Source: Vibrio sp.
GTDB taxonomy: Bacteria; Pseudomonadota; Gammaproteobacteria; Enterobacterales; Vibrionaceae
Direction of reading: 5' to 3'
Length of the DNA: 64,000 bases
Assembly (NCBI GenBank): GCA_028131545.1
Contig: JAOICL010000008.1
Span: 1 to 64,000 of the forward strand
Position 1 is the stretch's first letter; each line of letters opens with the position of its first letter. The notes beneath the pieces were generated by a model. The model had not been told where the DNA came from, searched no databases, and saw nothing but the letters and a program-made list of their open reading frames with translations. The position numbers were made by a program, and so were the translations under genes. Of the stretch, positions 1-8,196 are shown piece after piece.

Positions 1-11
1 AAATAATCATA

Positions 12-735
12 TTAATCATGGCTATCGACCAAAAGATCTAATAATACATCCGGCTTTAACTGGGCAGCTTCAGATTGACCAGAGAGCACTTTGTCTGCTA
101 AATCTCGCTTTTCTTCATGAAGATGAATAATCTTCTCTTCAACTGTATTTCTTGCAACCAAGCGATAGACTGTCACTGGTTTTGTTTGCCCCATACGATA
201 TGCACGATCACTAGCTTGATCTTCAATCGCAGGGTTCCACCATGGGTCTAAGTGAATCACAGTATCAGCTTCTGTTAAATTTAAGCCCGTACCACCAGCT
301 TTTAAACTAATCAGAAATACGTTTTGCTTCCCTTGTTTAAATTCCTCGATGGCATTTTTACGTTGTTTGGAGCTAGATTGTCCATCAAAATAACTAAACT
401 GAACATTCTCCATAGAAAGGACATGACTAAATTGTTTCAGTAATTGCACAAATTGACTGAATACCAAGATTCTATGCCCCCCTTCCAGAGCGGTTGCAAC
501 CAAATGATGAGCTTCTTTTAGCTTACTACTTACCTCTATCATTGATTCAAAAACTAAATTAGGAGCGCTACAAACTTGCCTTAATCGAGTTAATGAAGCC
601 AATAACTTAATCGTACTGTTCCCATTGTTTTTACTTGCTGCGAGAGACTCACGACGAACCGCCTCATAGGCACTACGCTCTTTGGTATTAAGTTCAATAT
701 AGTGAACGACTTCCGTTTTATCAGGAAGCTCTGTT
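12..735 (-). pseudogene. SNF2/DEAD-like helicase, C-terminal part, cut by the IS
   Basis: This is the C-terminal helicase lobe of a Swi2/Snf2-family ATPase. The frame is open from the IS edge at 735 to a TAA at 12-14 (about 241 residues). Its first residues match the usual linker ahead of the second RecA lobe (TELPDKTEVVHYIEL), followed by LTRLRQVCSAP. Later motifs include GGTGLNLT (motif V) and DRAYRMGQTKPV (motif VI). The Walker A lobe and everything upstream are missing, because the reading frame runs straight into the left inverted repeat of the IS3 element. A TTG at 602 could start a shorter peptide, but the homology continues past it. A functional product is unlikely. Such proteins remodel protein-DNA complexes; the RapA/HepA type is one bacterial relative. 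Confidence 0.85.
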
Positions 736-803
736 TGTAGTGGTACCTTTACTTTGGAGGGTAACTAAGCCTTATAATGACGTTAATTTATGAGGAATAA
801 TCC

Positions 804-1103
804 ATGTCACGAAAAGAGCGAGTTACACCCACTGAACAGCAAAAACTAGAGTATGCCAAAATGATGGTAGAAGATGGTTATACAAACCAACAGATACAAG
901 AGATATCAGGGGCTTGTTCATCAGCAGTTGTTCGGTGGAAGCGACAATACAAGCAAGAAATGCTTGGTATTACGCCACAAAATACAACAGCGCTTACCTC
1001 AGAGCAACGGCGTATTCAAGAGCTTGAAAAACAATTAGCTAGAGCAAAGCGGGACATTGATATATTAAAAAAAGCGAGCGCCTTGTTCATCCAAGACCAT
1101 TAA
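804..1103 (+). CDS. IS3-family transposase OrfA
   Basis: This is the 99-residue DNA-binding subunit of the IS3-family transposase. Residues 10-55 form a helix-turn-helix of the transposase_8 type, and a leucine-rich coiled coil covers about residues 65-95 (RRIQELEKQLARAKRDIDILKK). The gene starts with ATG at 804 after a GAGGAA ribosome-binding site. A run of seven A residues at 1067-1073 lies just before the end and is a slippery site for a -1 frameshift into orfB. OrfA alone normally acts as a regulator, while the OrfAB fusion is the transposase. Confidence 0.9.
   Translation: MSRKERVTPTEQQKLEYAKMMVEDGYTNQQIQEISGACSSAVVRWKRQYKQEMLGITPQNTTALTSEQRRIQELEKQLARAKRDIDILKKASALFIQDH
1067..1073 (+). 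promoter_or_regulatory. A7 programmed -1 frameshift site of the IS
   Basis: The sequence A AAA AAA G falls on OrfA codons Leu-Lys-Lys-Ala. Slipping back one base enters the orfB frame, which is open from here without a stop (SERLVHPRPLRLKTARQL, then KKAFPYF). This fits the known IS3-family mechanism for making the OrfAB transposase. Its use is inferred. Confidence 0.75.
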
Positions 1104-1123
1104 GGCTGAAAACTGCCAGGCAA

Positions 1124-1960
1124 TTGAAGAAGGCGTTTCCATATTTTACGATTACTGAGTTATGCCGTATTCTTTCGGTCTCGAGCAGTAGTTTTTATTC
1201 CCGCAAGGTTTCTAGAGCCAGTGACGAGTCCTTAGTTAGTAAGATAAAGAAAATTGCACATGATTCAGGTTATACCTATGGTAAGCGTAGGATACATAAC
1301 GAATTAAAGGCCTTTGGTATTTCCATTAGTCTATCTAGGGTTTCTAAGTTAATGAAAAGTTTAGGTATCGTAGTTAGGTTCCCTAAGAAGAAACATTATT
1401 ATCCTAATTCTGGTTTAGAGGTTATTTATGCACCAAATTTACTGAAGCGACAGTTCTATCCATCAGAGCACAATACTCAATGGGTTACGGATGTTACTTA
1501 TATACGCTCTCATCAAGGGTGGAGCTATCTTGCTTGTGTATTAGATCTTGCGACAAAGGAAGTGGTTGGGTATGCACTATCTCAATCACCAGATACCCAT
1601 CTAACGCTAGCAGCGTTAGATGATGCCATAATGAAAAAATCCCCGAAGACAGGGAGTTTAATGGTTCATTCTGATCAGGGCTGCCATTTTAGTTCTCATG
1701 CATATAGGAACCGATTAAAGACGTTAGGTATAACCCAGAGTATGAGTCGCCGAGGTAATTGCTGGGACAATGCAGTCATGGAGCGTTTCTTCCGCTCACT
1801 AAAGTCAGAGCGATTAAATTATCTCAAGTTTATCAACCATCAATCGGTGGTTGTTGAGACAGAGCGCTACATTAGATTTTACAATTACAAGCGACGTCAT
1901 AGCTCAATCGGGTATTTAACTCCGCACGAAATGTATCAGAAAAAACAAAAAGTGGCTTAG
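1124..1960 (+). CDS. IS3-family transposase OrfB (DDE integrase core)
   Basis: This is the catalytic half of the transposase. It has an HTH_21 region (about residues 40-90) and an rve integrase core from about residue 115. The DDE residues are visible in the contexts VTDVTYI, VHSDQG and AVMERFF. The C-terminal YNYKRRHSSIGYLTP motif is typical of the family. The frame lies -1 relative to orfA and is open upstream to the A7 run, so it is probably translated mostly as an OrfAB fusion; the TTG at 1124 is only a nominal start. All key residues are intact, so the element may still be active. Confidence 0.92.
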   Translation: MKKAFPYFTITELCRILSVSSSSFYSRKVSRASDESLVSKIKKIAHDSGYTYGKRRIHNELKAFGISISLSRVSKLMKSLGIVVRFPKKKHYYPNSGLEVIYAPNLLKRQFYPSEHNTQWVTDVTYIRSHQGWSYLACVLDLATKEVVGYALSQSPDTHLTLAALDDAIMKKSPKTGSLMVHSDQGCHFSSHAYRNRLKTLGITQSMSRRGNCWDNAVMERFFRSLKSERLNYLKFINHQSVVVETERYIRFYNYKRRHSSIGYLTPHEMYQKKQKVA

Positions 1961-1990
1961 AAAGTCTCCAAAAAAACTGGACCATTACAA

Positions 1991-2347
1991 TTTTTCTCTG
2001 GTTCGGATATTGTGTCACTTCACTTACGTTTAAATGACGTGACTCGTGCGAACGTCAAAGCGTCAGATTTAAGATTAATGAAGCAAGATTCTCTGTTTGT
2101 AAATATTAGCCGTTCGGAGCTTGTTGAAGCATCAGCACTTCACAATGAACTCGTTTCTGTTCCAACCAAGCGAGCTGCTTTAGATGTCTTTGATGTTGAA
2201 CCTGCATCACCCGATAGCGAGCCTTTACTTTCGTTGCCAAACGTTACAGCAACGCCTCATTTGGGGTATGTTGAGCAAAATAGCTATGAGTTGTATTTCA
2301 AAATAGCATTCGAGAATATTTTGGATTTCGATCAGGGTACAGTTTAA
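1991..2347 (+). pseudogene. D-2-hydroxyacid dehydrogenase, C-terminal fragment
   Basis: The frame is open from the right edge of the IS (FFSGSDIVSLHLRL) to a TAA at 2345-2347, about 118 residues. It is the end of the NAD-binding domain of D-isomer 2-hydroxyacid dehydrogenases. It shows the family blocks INISRSELV-like (VNISRSELVEASAL), ALDVFDVEP with the catalytic-site Glu region, and NVTATPHLGYVE with the catalytic His. The N-terminal substrate domain and the Rossmann glycine motif are absent. A GTG at 2012 could start a shorter peptide, but it would not fold as an enzyme. The missing 5' part was lost at the IS junction. Confidence 0.85.
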
Positions 2348-2562
2348 ATTTCAGGATCGAGAAAATCGTTGTTATAGCAAAGTTATTAGGGGTGATTTGC
2401 AACGCTTACAGTTTTTAATTCGCTCAAAGTATAAGTAAGCGCTGCACATACCTTAATGCAGCGTTTGAAGTGAACAAAAACACTTGGTTATAGTTAATTT
2501 GATATACATTTACCCCACAGCTTTGAACCCTTTAGTGTGGCGTTATACAAATGGAGTGTTCA

Positions 2563-3069
2563 ATGTTAATTACAGAGAATTTGATACTTAAGCCTGTTTG
2601 TGGGGATGACTATGATATTTATACAAAGATATTAAGCTCAGATACACTGACTAAGTATCTCCCTAAAGGGAAAGCATACACAAACGAAGAAATTGAACGT
2701 CATATTCAAAATAGAATAAAGCATTGGGATCTTGGTTTTGGTTCTTATGTTATTTATTTAAGATCTGAACCTAAAGTGAAAATTGGATATATTGGTGTCG
2801 AGCAGTGTGATAACCCATTATATAGCGATATTCGCTATGCTTTGCTTACGAATTACCAAGGTTTTGGTTTTATTTATGAATCGGCAAAAAAAGTTTTAGT
2901 AGAAACATTCAACGCCAATAAACATTTAACAATTTACGGTGCTGCATTTAGGGATAATATCCCATCATTGAACATCCTAAAAAAGCTTGGGATGGAGAAA
3001 GACATCGGCGTGAAATTGTATGGCGATACAGTAGGACTCGAAACATATTCAATTAAACGTTTTGTATAA
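2563..3069 (+). CDS. GNAT-family N-acetyltransferase
   Basis: This is a 168-residue acetyltransferase of the RimJ/RimL-like Acetyltransf_3 type. It opens with MLITENLILKPV, the usual first strand, and has NYQGFGFIYESAKKV in the acetyl-CoA loop position and NIPSLNILKKLGMEKD as the conserved C-terminal helix and strand. I chose the ATG at 2563 because GGAG lies six bases upstream; an in-frame ATG at 2551 has no ribosome-binding site. The substrate is unknown. It stands alone between an IS-linked pseudogene and an antitoxin remnant. Confidence 0.85.
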   Translation: MLITENLILKPVCGDDYDIYTKILSSDTLTKYLPKGKAYTNEEIERHIQNRIKHWDLGFGSYVIYLRSEPKVKIGYIGVEQCDNPLYSDIRYALLTNYQGFGFIYESAKKVLVETFNANKHLTIYGAAFRDNIPSLNILKKLGMEKDIGVKLYGDTVGLETYSIKRFV

Positions 3070-3072
3070 TAA

Positions 3073-3225
3073 GTGAATACTTTCCCTGGTGAGTTTATCC
3101 ATGATGTTTATATGGAACCATTTGGCTATAGTTGTCGTTTTGTTGCTAAACAGTTTGATGTTGCGGTTTCAACCCAAAATCGAGTGATAAAGGGTAAGAG
3201 TTCAATCTCACCTGAAATGGCATAG
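3073..3225 (+). pseudogene. HigA-type antitoxin remnant
   Basis: A 50-codon frame (GTG start, TAG stop) reads FPGEFIHDVYMEPFG, then RFVAKQFDVAVST, then IKGKSSISPEMA. This is the N-terminal half of a HigA/VapI-type XRE antitoxin, covering the helix-turn-helix. Full-length antitoxins run to about 95-100 residues, and this one ends just after the SPEMA motif. There is no HigB toxin next to it. It begins four bases after the GNAT stop. It is probably a decayed toxin-antitoxin module. Confidence 0.7.
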
Positions 3226-3299
3226 TAGTAAACGAGTTATACAGGGCGTTATGTGGGATTTTGTTCGCACTATAATGACTCTTTAGCCACCCCATAAGG

Positions 3300-4241
3300 C
3301 TACACAGAAAAAGTAATATGAGTGGCGACAAAGGCGTGATCGCTTGCTTGACTGTCGTGTTCAAAAATTGGATTAATGAGGTGCTCATCAATAATTCGGT
3401 ACTCTATTGATTGGATAATGGAGTGTGACGAGTTTGAATTAAACTCCTGAGATAAAAGGATATAATCCAATACATTTCCCTTAGCAAAGTGATAATGTGT
3501 TGCTTTGCGTTCTGTGTCTTCAGAGGAAGCTAAATGCCAACTGTCTTCAAGTTTTAGAGTATAGGGCTCCTCTTGGTTATTTAACAAAGAGACGGTAATG
3601 TTACTCTGTAATGTTTGGTTCATGTCGCCCATGAGTATTGTCGGCATTGGCGCTGTCTTATATTGTTCATCCATATACAAACGCAACAATACTGCTTCCC
3701 AACCTCGCTGGACAGAAGAAAGCCATTGGCCTAGTTTCTTATTAGTGGCCCCTGCATTTTGGCTATCCGTTGGTCGTTGTGACTTTAAATGTGCGACATA
3801 CACGGAAATCTCACCGATTTTAGGTATATTGACCGTCGCATGAATGACTTTTCGGCTAAATTCAGGGAAGGTAACATTATAGGCATCGGCAAGTTCGGCT
3901 GGTGGCTTAACGGCTTGAACATGACTGATTGGATACTTAGAGGCTAATCCAACCACTGGGCTGGAATAGATGTAATCATCCTCTAATGCCGGCTGATCAA
4001 TAAACGCCACATGTGGATATCCCATATCATGAAACAAGGAAGTAGCAGCTTCAATACTAAACACCTCTTGCACTGCGACGATATCCGCATTAAAGCTTTC
4101 TATTTTCTCTTTTGTCCAACGGCACTTTTCTTCCCATTGTATATGAGAGTATATATTTTCAAAATCGTAGAATGCATTCGGTGGTTCGACGAAATTGAAT
4201 AGGTTGGCTGTCGCAACGGTCAAACGAGAAGAATTATCCAA
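3300..4241 (-). CDS. Endonuclease/exonuclease/phosphatase (EEP) family protein
   Basis: This is a 313-residue metal-dependent phosphoesterase of the EEP superfamily (DNase I, ExoIII and inositol phosphatase fold). The full set of active-site blocks is present: TANLFNF (Asn), IVAVQEVF (Glu), YVAHLKS (His), MGDMNQT (Asp, Asn), NVLDYILLS (Asp) and ASDHAFV (Asp-His). There is no signal peptide, so it is probably cytosolic. The family includes nucleases and lipid phosphatases, and the substrate cannot be told from sequence. It is a single-gene unit on the minus strand, opposite its neighbours. Confidence 0.85.
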   Translation of the reverse strand: MDNSSRLTVATANLFNFVEPPNAFYDFENIYSHIQWEEKCRWTKEKIESFNADIVAVQEVFSIEAATSLFHDMGYPHVAFIDQPALEDDYIYSSPVVGLASKYPISHVQAVKPPAELADAYNVTFPEFSRKVIHATVNIPKIGEISVYVAHLKSQRPTDSQNAGATNKKLGQWLSSVQRGWEAVLLRLYMDEQYKTAPMPTILMGDMNQTLQSNITVSLLNNQEEPYTLKLEDSWHLASSEDTERKATHYHFAKGNVLDYILLSQEFNSNSSHSIIQSIEYRIIDEHLINPIFEHDSQASDHAFVATHITFSV

Positions 4242-4383
4242 ACTGTTTTCCTTTCATGTTTACTATGGCTATATCGGGTCATGTTACCTTATTAATCATG
4301 GCCTGACATACCCATCGAATCAAACTCAGTTAGTTCGGTATTCTAATGTACTTGTTGCTGTTATTGGGATTTAAGGTTTTTTA

Positions 4384-4413
4384 AAATAAAAAAGCCCTGT
4401 ATCCATACAGGGC
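4384..4413 (-). terminator. Rho-independent terminator of the 4469-4858 gene
   Basis: Read on the minus strand, a perfect 9-bp stem (GCCCTGTAT / ATACAGGGC, two-base loop) is followed by a T-rich tract. It lies about 55 bases after the stop of the minus-strand gene. Confidence 0.8.
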
Positions 4414-4468
4414 AAAGCTACTACTACAAGGAATAATAACACGGAATTTTAATATCGAAGGAGTCAGG

Positions 4469-4858
4469 TTAAGCGGCTTTATTAACGATATGGAAGCCTT
4501 TTGCTTCTGCTTTCATCGCTATTCTAACTTTACCTTTGGCAATGGCTTTAAAGTCGTTTAAATCGGTTGATTTGATGTCAGCCATGAAGTTGATAGAGTC
4601 TAAAATGGCTTGGTGACCAGCTTGAAGCATTGCTTTCATGTTGATTGGTTGATCTAGGTAATCAGTCGCTTGATTCGCAACAAGACGACCAAAGGCTTTT
4701 AAGATAATGACCTGTGCTTCTTTGTTGCCTTCGATTGAATACACTAAAAGTTCACGAAGTTCGGTAAGAGATAAATCTTGAAATTGGATCGCGTTAGAGA
4801 TAACAGTAACTAATTGTGTCTCTTGGATTAATTGAGTGTGCATTGTTTTTACTGTCAT
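4469..4858 (-). CDS. Uncharacterised 129-aa protein, paralogue of 34257-34643
   Basis: I do not recognise the family. It is a soluble, apparently all-helical protein with no signal peptide or membrane segment. It aligns along most of its length with the minus-strand gene at 34257-34643. Matching positions include LxxxxxxELLxYSIEGNKEAQVIxLKxF against ExxEILGYALEGSVEAKALVLKVF, and a final A-K-x-K-V-x-I/L block. The start is ATG at 4858 behind AAGGA. A strong terminator follows, so it is a single-gene unit. Its function is unknown; similar size and layout to its paralogue suggest a dispersed small family. Confidence 0.75.
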   Translation of the reverse strand: MTVKTMHTQLIQETQLVTVISNAIQFQDLSLTELRELLVYSIEGNKEAQVIILKAFGRLVANQATDYLDQPINMKAMLQAGHQAILDSINFMADIKSTDLNDFKAIAKGKVRIAMKAEAKGFHIVNKAA

Positions 4859-5342
4859 AACGTGTCCTTACTTTTATCTGTTCCGTTTCGTTAAAGATAT
4901 AATGCCTTAACTTGTGATACTTTTGTTGCCAAAAAAATAAAAAGTTTTTTAACAATACAATGTGCTATTAATTGCTAATTAATGTAAGTGATTGTTTTGT
5001 AATGTATATTGTTTTTATTTTGTTATTCGCACGTTGTACTCTTAGAGAAGTACGGAAGAACGTCATACGAAAGTATGGCAAAAGTCTTACATGCGTTGTT
5101 CATGATCGATGGAACTGTGTGATAAAGGTTCACTTTATATTTCCCATTTATCGTCCATTTGTTGTTGGATTATACGCTGTACTACTTCAACTCGACATTT
5201 CTCCGTTTTTAACTTCTCATTTTATTATCATGATTGTCGGCAATGTTTGATATTGGTCGAGTTTTAAATGTCTGATAAGTCTTATCTAATTGAATCCATG
5301 TTAGTTTGAATTAACCAAAACGGTGTTGTAAGGCTATCTACG
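4859..5342. other. Gene-poor interval with a GAAA-loop hairpin
   Basis: I see no convincing gene here. A 92-codon frame (4972-5250, plus strand) has no good ribosome-binding site and no recognisable similarity. A compact hairpin at 5062-5079 has a 7-bp stem (GTCATAC / GTATGGC, one G-U pair) closed by a GAAA tetraloop, which could belong to a structured RNA. The left part is the promoter region of the minus-strand gene ending at 4858. Confidence 0.4.
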
Positions 5343-5783
5343 ATGGATTTAGTATCCGTTCAAAAAGAGGACTTCTTGGAAGTGTTTGTTGCCGTTAAAC
5401 AAGGTATTTTTGAATATATTGATAATGTCTTTGGTTGGGATGATGATTTTCAGTATCAGCGGTTAAAAGATGAATATGAACTCAGTTGGTTTTATTGGGT
5501 TTATGTTGACGACAATAAAATAGGCTTAATTTGTTATAAACCGTACGATGATGCGGTTCATATACATTTGTTACTTATTTTCCCTGAATACCGTAAGCGA
5601 ATGTACGGTAATTCGGTTATGGCTAAAGTACGTGAACAATCTCTATCTGAACAACGGAAGCGCATAACCCTTTCAAGTTTTTCACAAAATTCTGGTGCTA
5701 TAAGATTTTATAAACGATTAGGGTATAAGGTGGTCGAAAGTGAAGAGCACTTTGTTTCTTTATCACTTAATCTCGCTTTATAA
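5343..5783 (+). CDS. GNAT-family N-acetyltransferase
   Basis: This 146-residue Acetyltransf_1 protein shows the acetyl-CoA pattern in LLIFPEYRKRMYGNSVMAKV (motif A, variant of Q/RxxGxG/A) and the C-terminal SQNSGAIRFYKRLGYKVV block, which is a very typical GNAT ending. Near the N-terminus it has FGWDDDFQYQRL, a motif seen in a subfamily of small GNATs. ATG at 5343 follows AAGG by about ten bases. The acceptor is unknown. Confidence 0.85.
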   Translation: MDLVSVQKEDFLEVFVAVKQGIFEYIDNVFGWDDDFQYQRLKDEYELSWFYWVYVDDNKIGLICYKPYDDAVHIHLLLIFPEYRKRMYGNSVMAKVREQSLSEQRKRITLSSFSQNSGAIRFYKRLGYKVVESEEHFVSLSLNLAL

Positions 5784-5824
5784 CAAATGAATTCACTGAT
5801 AATAAACAGGTGGAGTCTGAAAAA

Positions 5825-5905
5825 ATGAGACGTAATTTTTATACTTACGACAAAGAAGTCGATGAAAAAAGATATGGTGGTGTGGAATTTTGGACGACAT
5901 CATAG
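5825..5905 (+). CDS. Possible 26-aa leader peptide overlapping the TPR gene
   Basis: A short frame (MRRNFYTYDKEVDEKRYGG to FWTTS) runs from ATG at 5825 to TAG at 5903-5905 and overlaps the start of the TPR gene in another frame. A GGTGGAG lies about ten bases upstream. It may be a translated leader, the remnant of a longer gene, or chance. Confidence 0.25.
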   Translation: MRRNFYTYDKEVDEKRYGGVEFWTTS

Positions 5906-6372
5906 ACAATGCAATCGTCTTACGAAAGCAAGGTGAGCATCTTGAATCAAGGAGTTTGCTTCGATCATTACTTAATGATGAAGCACTTTATGGGAGGGCT
6001 CATCTACACATTGCTTGGTCATATGACAACGAAGGTAAAGAAGATAAAGCCATTGAGCACTACTTAGCTTCTTTATCTGGTGAACTTTCAAATATTGAGC
6101 GGTTTGATTCACTATTTGGGTTGGCGAGCACTTACAGAAGTATTGGTGAGTATTCAAAGGCACTCCGCTATTTTGAACAAACAATAAATGAATACCCAGA
6201 CTCAATTGAGGTTAAACCATTCTACGCGATGTGTTTATACAATTTGGAACGCCATAAAGAGGCTACGTCCTTGTTACTTGAATTGTTGGCTTCTACAACA
6301 AATAGTGAATCCATTAAAAAGTATCAGCGTGCAATTTCTTTATACGTTAAAGATTTAGACAGAACATGGTAA
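5890..6372 (+). CDS. Tetratricopeptide-repeat protein
   Basis: This 160-residue cytosolic protein is built almost entirely of TPR helices. Visible repeat cores are AHLHIAWSYDNEGKEDKAIEHY, LFGLASTYRSIGEYSKALRYFEQ and PFYAMCLYNLERHKEATSLL, so there are at least three repeats with capping helices. TPR proteins serve as protein-binding scaffolds. The start is uncertain: TTG at 5890 gives the residues MDDIIDNAIVLRKQGEH that fit the family's first helix, but the ribosome-binding site is weak. Confidence 0.75.
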   Translation: MDDIIDNAIVLRKQGEHLESRSLLRSLLNDEALYGRAHLHIAWSYDNEGKEDKAIEHYLASLSGELSNIERFDSLFGLASTYRSIGEYSKALRYFEQTINEYPDSIEVKPFYAMCLYNLERHKEATSLLLELLASTTNSESIKKYQRAISLYVKDLDRTW

Positions 6373-6476
6373 ATAAAGAACATTTATACCAAAGCAATAA
6401 ACAGGACAATACACGCTAAGCACTTTTAGTCCGCTTAATTGCTTTGATATATCTTTTGTTCAGCCATGGAGAGAAA

Positions 6477-6938
6477 ATGAATATCGAAACGAAATTAATA
6501 GAGCTTGGATTAGAGCTACCCCAAGCAAGCGACCCTCAAGGCAGTTATTGTAATTGTGTGAGAACTGGGAACTTACTCTATGTTTCAGGTAAAGGCCCCG
6601 TGGCTGGTTTTAATAAAGTCCCGAAAGGTAAGTTAGGTCAAGAATACACAACGGAAGAAGGCTACACCTTTGCTAAAGCGACAGGTCTAGATATCTTGGC
6701 AGCGGTAAAGCTCGAAGTCGGTTCATTAGATAAAGTAGCCCGTGTAGTCAAGCTACAAGGCTTTGTTAATGCGACAAGTGATTTTGAACAACATCCTAAG
6801 GTATTGGATGGATGTTCAGATTTAATGGCTGCCGTATTTGGTGAAAAAGGAATTCATGCGCGTTCCGTTTTTGGAGCCATGTCTGTAAGAGGTAATCTAC
6901 CTATCATCATTGATTCCATATTTGAAGTTGTGGATTAA
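6477..6938 (+). CDS. RidA/YjgF-YER057c-UK114 family protein
   Basis: This 153-residue protein belongs to the RidA-like subgroup of about 150 residues. It has the pattern GNLLYVSGKGP, then VVKLQGFVNATSDFEQHPKVLDGCSDLMAAVFG, then HARSVFGAMSVRGNLPIIID. RidA itself hydrolyses reactive enamine/imine intermediates. This subgroup often lacks the full RidA active site, so the activity is open. The ATG at 6477 has GGAGAG in front. It ends two bases before a DJ-1/PfpI-like gene, so the two are almost certainly co-transcribed and may share a detoxification task. Confidence 0.8.
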   Translation: MNIETKLIELGLELPQASDPQGSYCNCVRTGNLLYVSGKGPVAGFNKVPKGKLGQEYTTEEGYTFAKATGLDILAAVKLEVGSLDKVARVVKLQGFVNATSDFEQHPKVLDGCSDLMAAVFGEKGIHARSVFGAMSVRGNLPIIIDSIFEVVD

Positions 6939-6940
6939 AT

Positions 6941-7537
6941 ATGGATATTGCTGTTCTGACTTTTGATGGTTTTAATGAGCTGGATTCCTTCATCGCTTCG
7001 GGAATTTTAAATCGAATGAAAGAGGCTGGTTGGAATGTACAAATAACCAGTCCATCTGAATATGTAACCTCTATGAATGGAGTTGTTATCCGATCACAGC
7101 AACCACTTGAATTTGCTAATACTGCGGATGCGGTACTGTTTGGTAGTGGGGTGTTAACTCGACAAATTGCTGAAGATAAAGACATTCTATCAAGATTAAA
7201 TCTGAACTCTAAAACTCAATTAATTGGTGGGCAGTGTTCAGGGACATTATTAATGTCAGTTCTTGGGTTGCTAGATGATATCCCAGCTTGTACGGATTTA
7301 ACGACTAAGCCTTGGGTGTCAGAGCTGGGTATTAAAATATTAGAGCTGCCTTTTTATGCTAAAGATAATATCGCAACAGCTGGTGGCTGTTTGTCATCAA
7401 CCTATTTAGCGTCATGGGTGATTAGCAAACTATCCAGTTTAGAGGATGCTAAGTCAGCAATTTATTATGTAGCCCCAGTAAATGAAAAAGACAGCACTGT
7501 TGAGCATTGTATGTCAGTAGTAAACATGTATTTATAA
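6941..7537 (+). CDS. DJ-1/PfpI superfamily protein
   Basis: This 198-residue class I glutamine-amidotransferase-like protein has the nucleophile elbow IGGQCSGTLL, with Cys in the usual position at about residue 99, and an AGGCLSS motif later. The N-terminus MDIAVLTFDGFNELD is the typical first strand with the acidic residue of this superfamily. It is translationally close to the RidA-like gene, two bases downstream. It could be a deglycase, isonitrile hydratase-like enzyme or other small-molecule hydrolase. Confidence 0.8.
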   Translation: MDIAVLTFDGFNELDSFIASGILNRMKEAGWNVQITSPSEYVTSMNGVVIRSQQPLEFANTADAVLFGSGVLTRQIAEDKDILSRLNLNSKTQLIGGQCSGTLLMSVLGLLDDIPACTDLTTKPWVSELGIKILELPFYAKDNIATAGGCLSSTYLASWVISKLSSLEDAKSAIYYVAPVNEKDSTVEHCMSVVNMYL

Positions 7538-7623
7538 ACAGACTTAGCAACTTAAATTACTAGGGTAAGATAAAAATACCATTTTGGATTTGCCTTTTAA
7601 CGGGGATATTTAGGGTAATTACC

Positions 7624-8085
7624 ATGCTGAAGTTAAGAAAAGCAGAGGTTCATGAATTAGATCTTATCTATTTAATGGGCTTCGATGTATGGGGTGAAGG
7701 GCTTTCTTCTGAGGAATACTTAGCTGGTTATCGTAACAGTCAAAAATACTTAGCGGGAACTTGGTACGTATTGGTTGATAAGGACAAAGTTGTATCGTCT
7801 CTTATTGTTTATAGCGGCATGTTTGATCTAAAAGAGGGTTCTTTTGGTATCGGCTCTGTGGCGACACCTCTAAAACTACGATGCCAAGGCTATGCGTCAA
7901 AGCTGATTGACCTAGTGAAATCGGAGCTATTTGATAGGAATGATTGTCAGGCTCTGTACCTACATAGTGATATTAAACAGTCGTTCTACATGAAGCTTGG
8001 TTTTACTAGTCTTCAGGGATCTGATTGCATGATCTATACAAAGGAATCATTGGCTTCTAATGGACCAATACCAGCCTATTTTTAG
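7624..8085 (+). CDS. GNAT-family N-acetyltransferase
   Basis: This 153-residue GNAT protein has an acetyl-CoA segment reading GIGSVATPLKLRCQGYASKLIDLV (RxQGYA variant of the Q/RxxGxA loop) and a C-terminal SFYMKLGFTSLQ. The N-terminal LRKAEVHELDLIYLMGFDVWGEG is typical of small single-domain GNATs. ATG at 7624 follows an AGGG sequence. It is a single-gene unit and the acceptor is unknown. Confidence 0.82.
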   Translation: MLKLRKAEVHELDLIYLMGFDVWGEGLSSEEYLAGYRNSQKYLAGTWYVLVDKDKVVSSLIVYSGMFDLKEGSFGIGSVATPLKLRCQGYASKLIDLVKSELFDRNDCQALYLHSDIKQSFYMKLGFTSLQGSDCMIYTKESLASNGPIPAYF

Positions 8086-8196
8086 TTTTGATATCGACTC
8101 CCGTTTTTATGACTCTATCAGTTAGGAGAGAGCAATGTAAATACTGACATGGAAATCAATTAATAGTGATCGATATAAATTTAAGGGTATTAGGAC

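Larger units (their letters stand above)
736..1989 (+). mobile_element. IS3-family insertion sequence, complete
   Basis: The element is about 1254 bp with imperfect terminal inverted repeats. The left end reads TGTAGTGGTACC and the right end, reverse-complemented, reads TGTAATGGTCC; a further TTTGGAG block matches some 20 bp in. It carries orfA and orfB in the IS3 arrangement. The bases flanking the two ends (GTT at 733-735, ATT at 1990-1992) do not form a target duplication. The genes on the two sides are different and both truncated, so this copy probably sits at a recombination or deletion junction. The exact ends could be off by one base, because the repeat symmetry extends to 735/1990. 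Confidence 0.9.

Noticed and set aside
4972-5250. 92-codon plus-strand frame
   Set aside because: No ribosome-binding site, no recognisable similarity, and odd composition; listed only as part of the interval.
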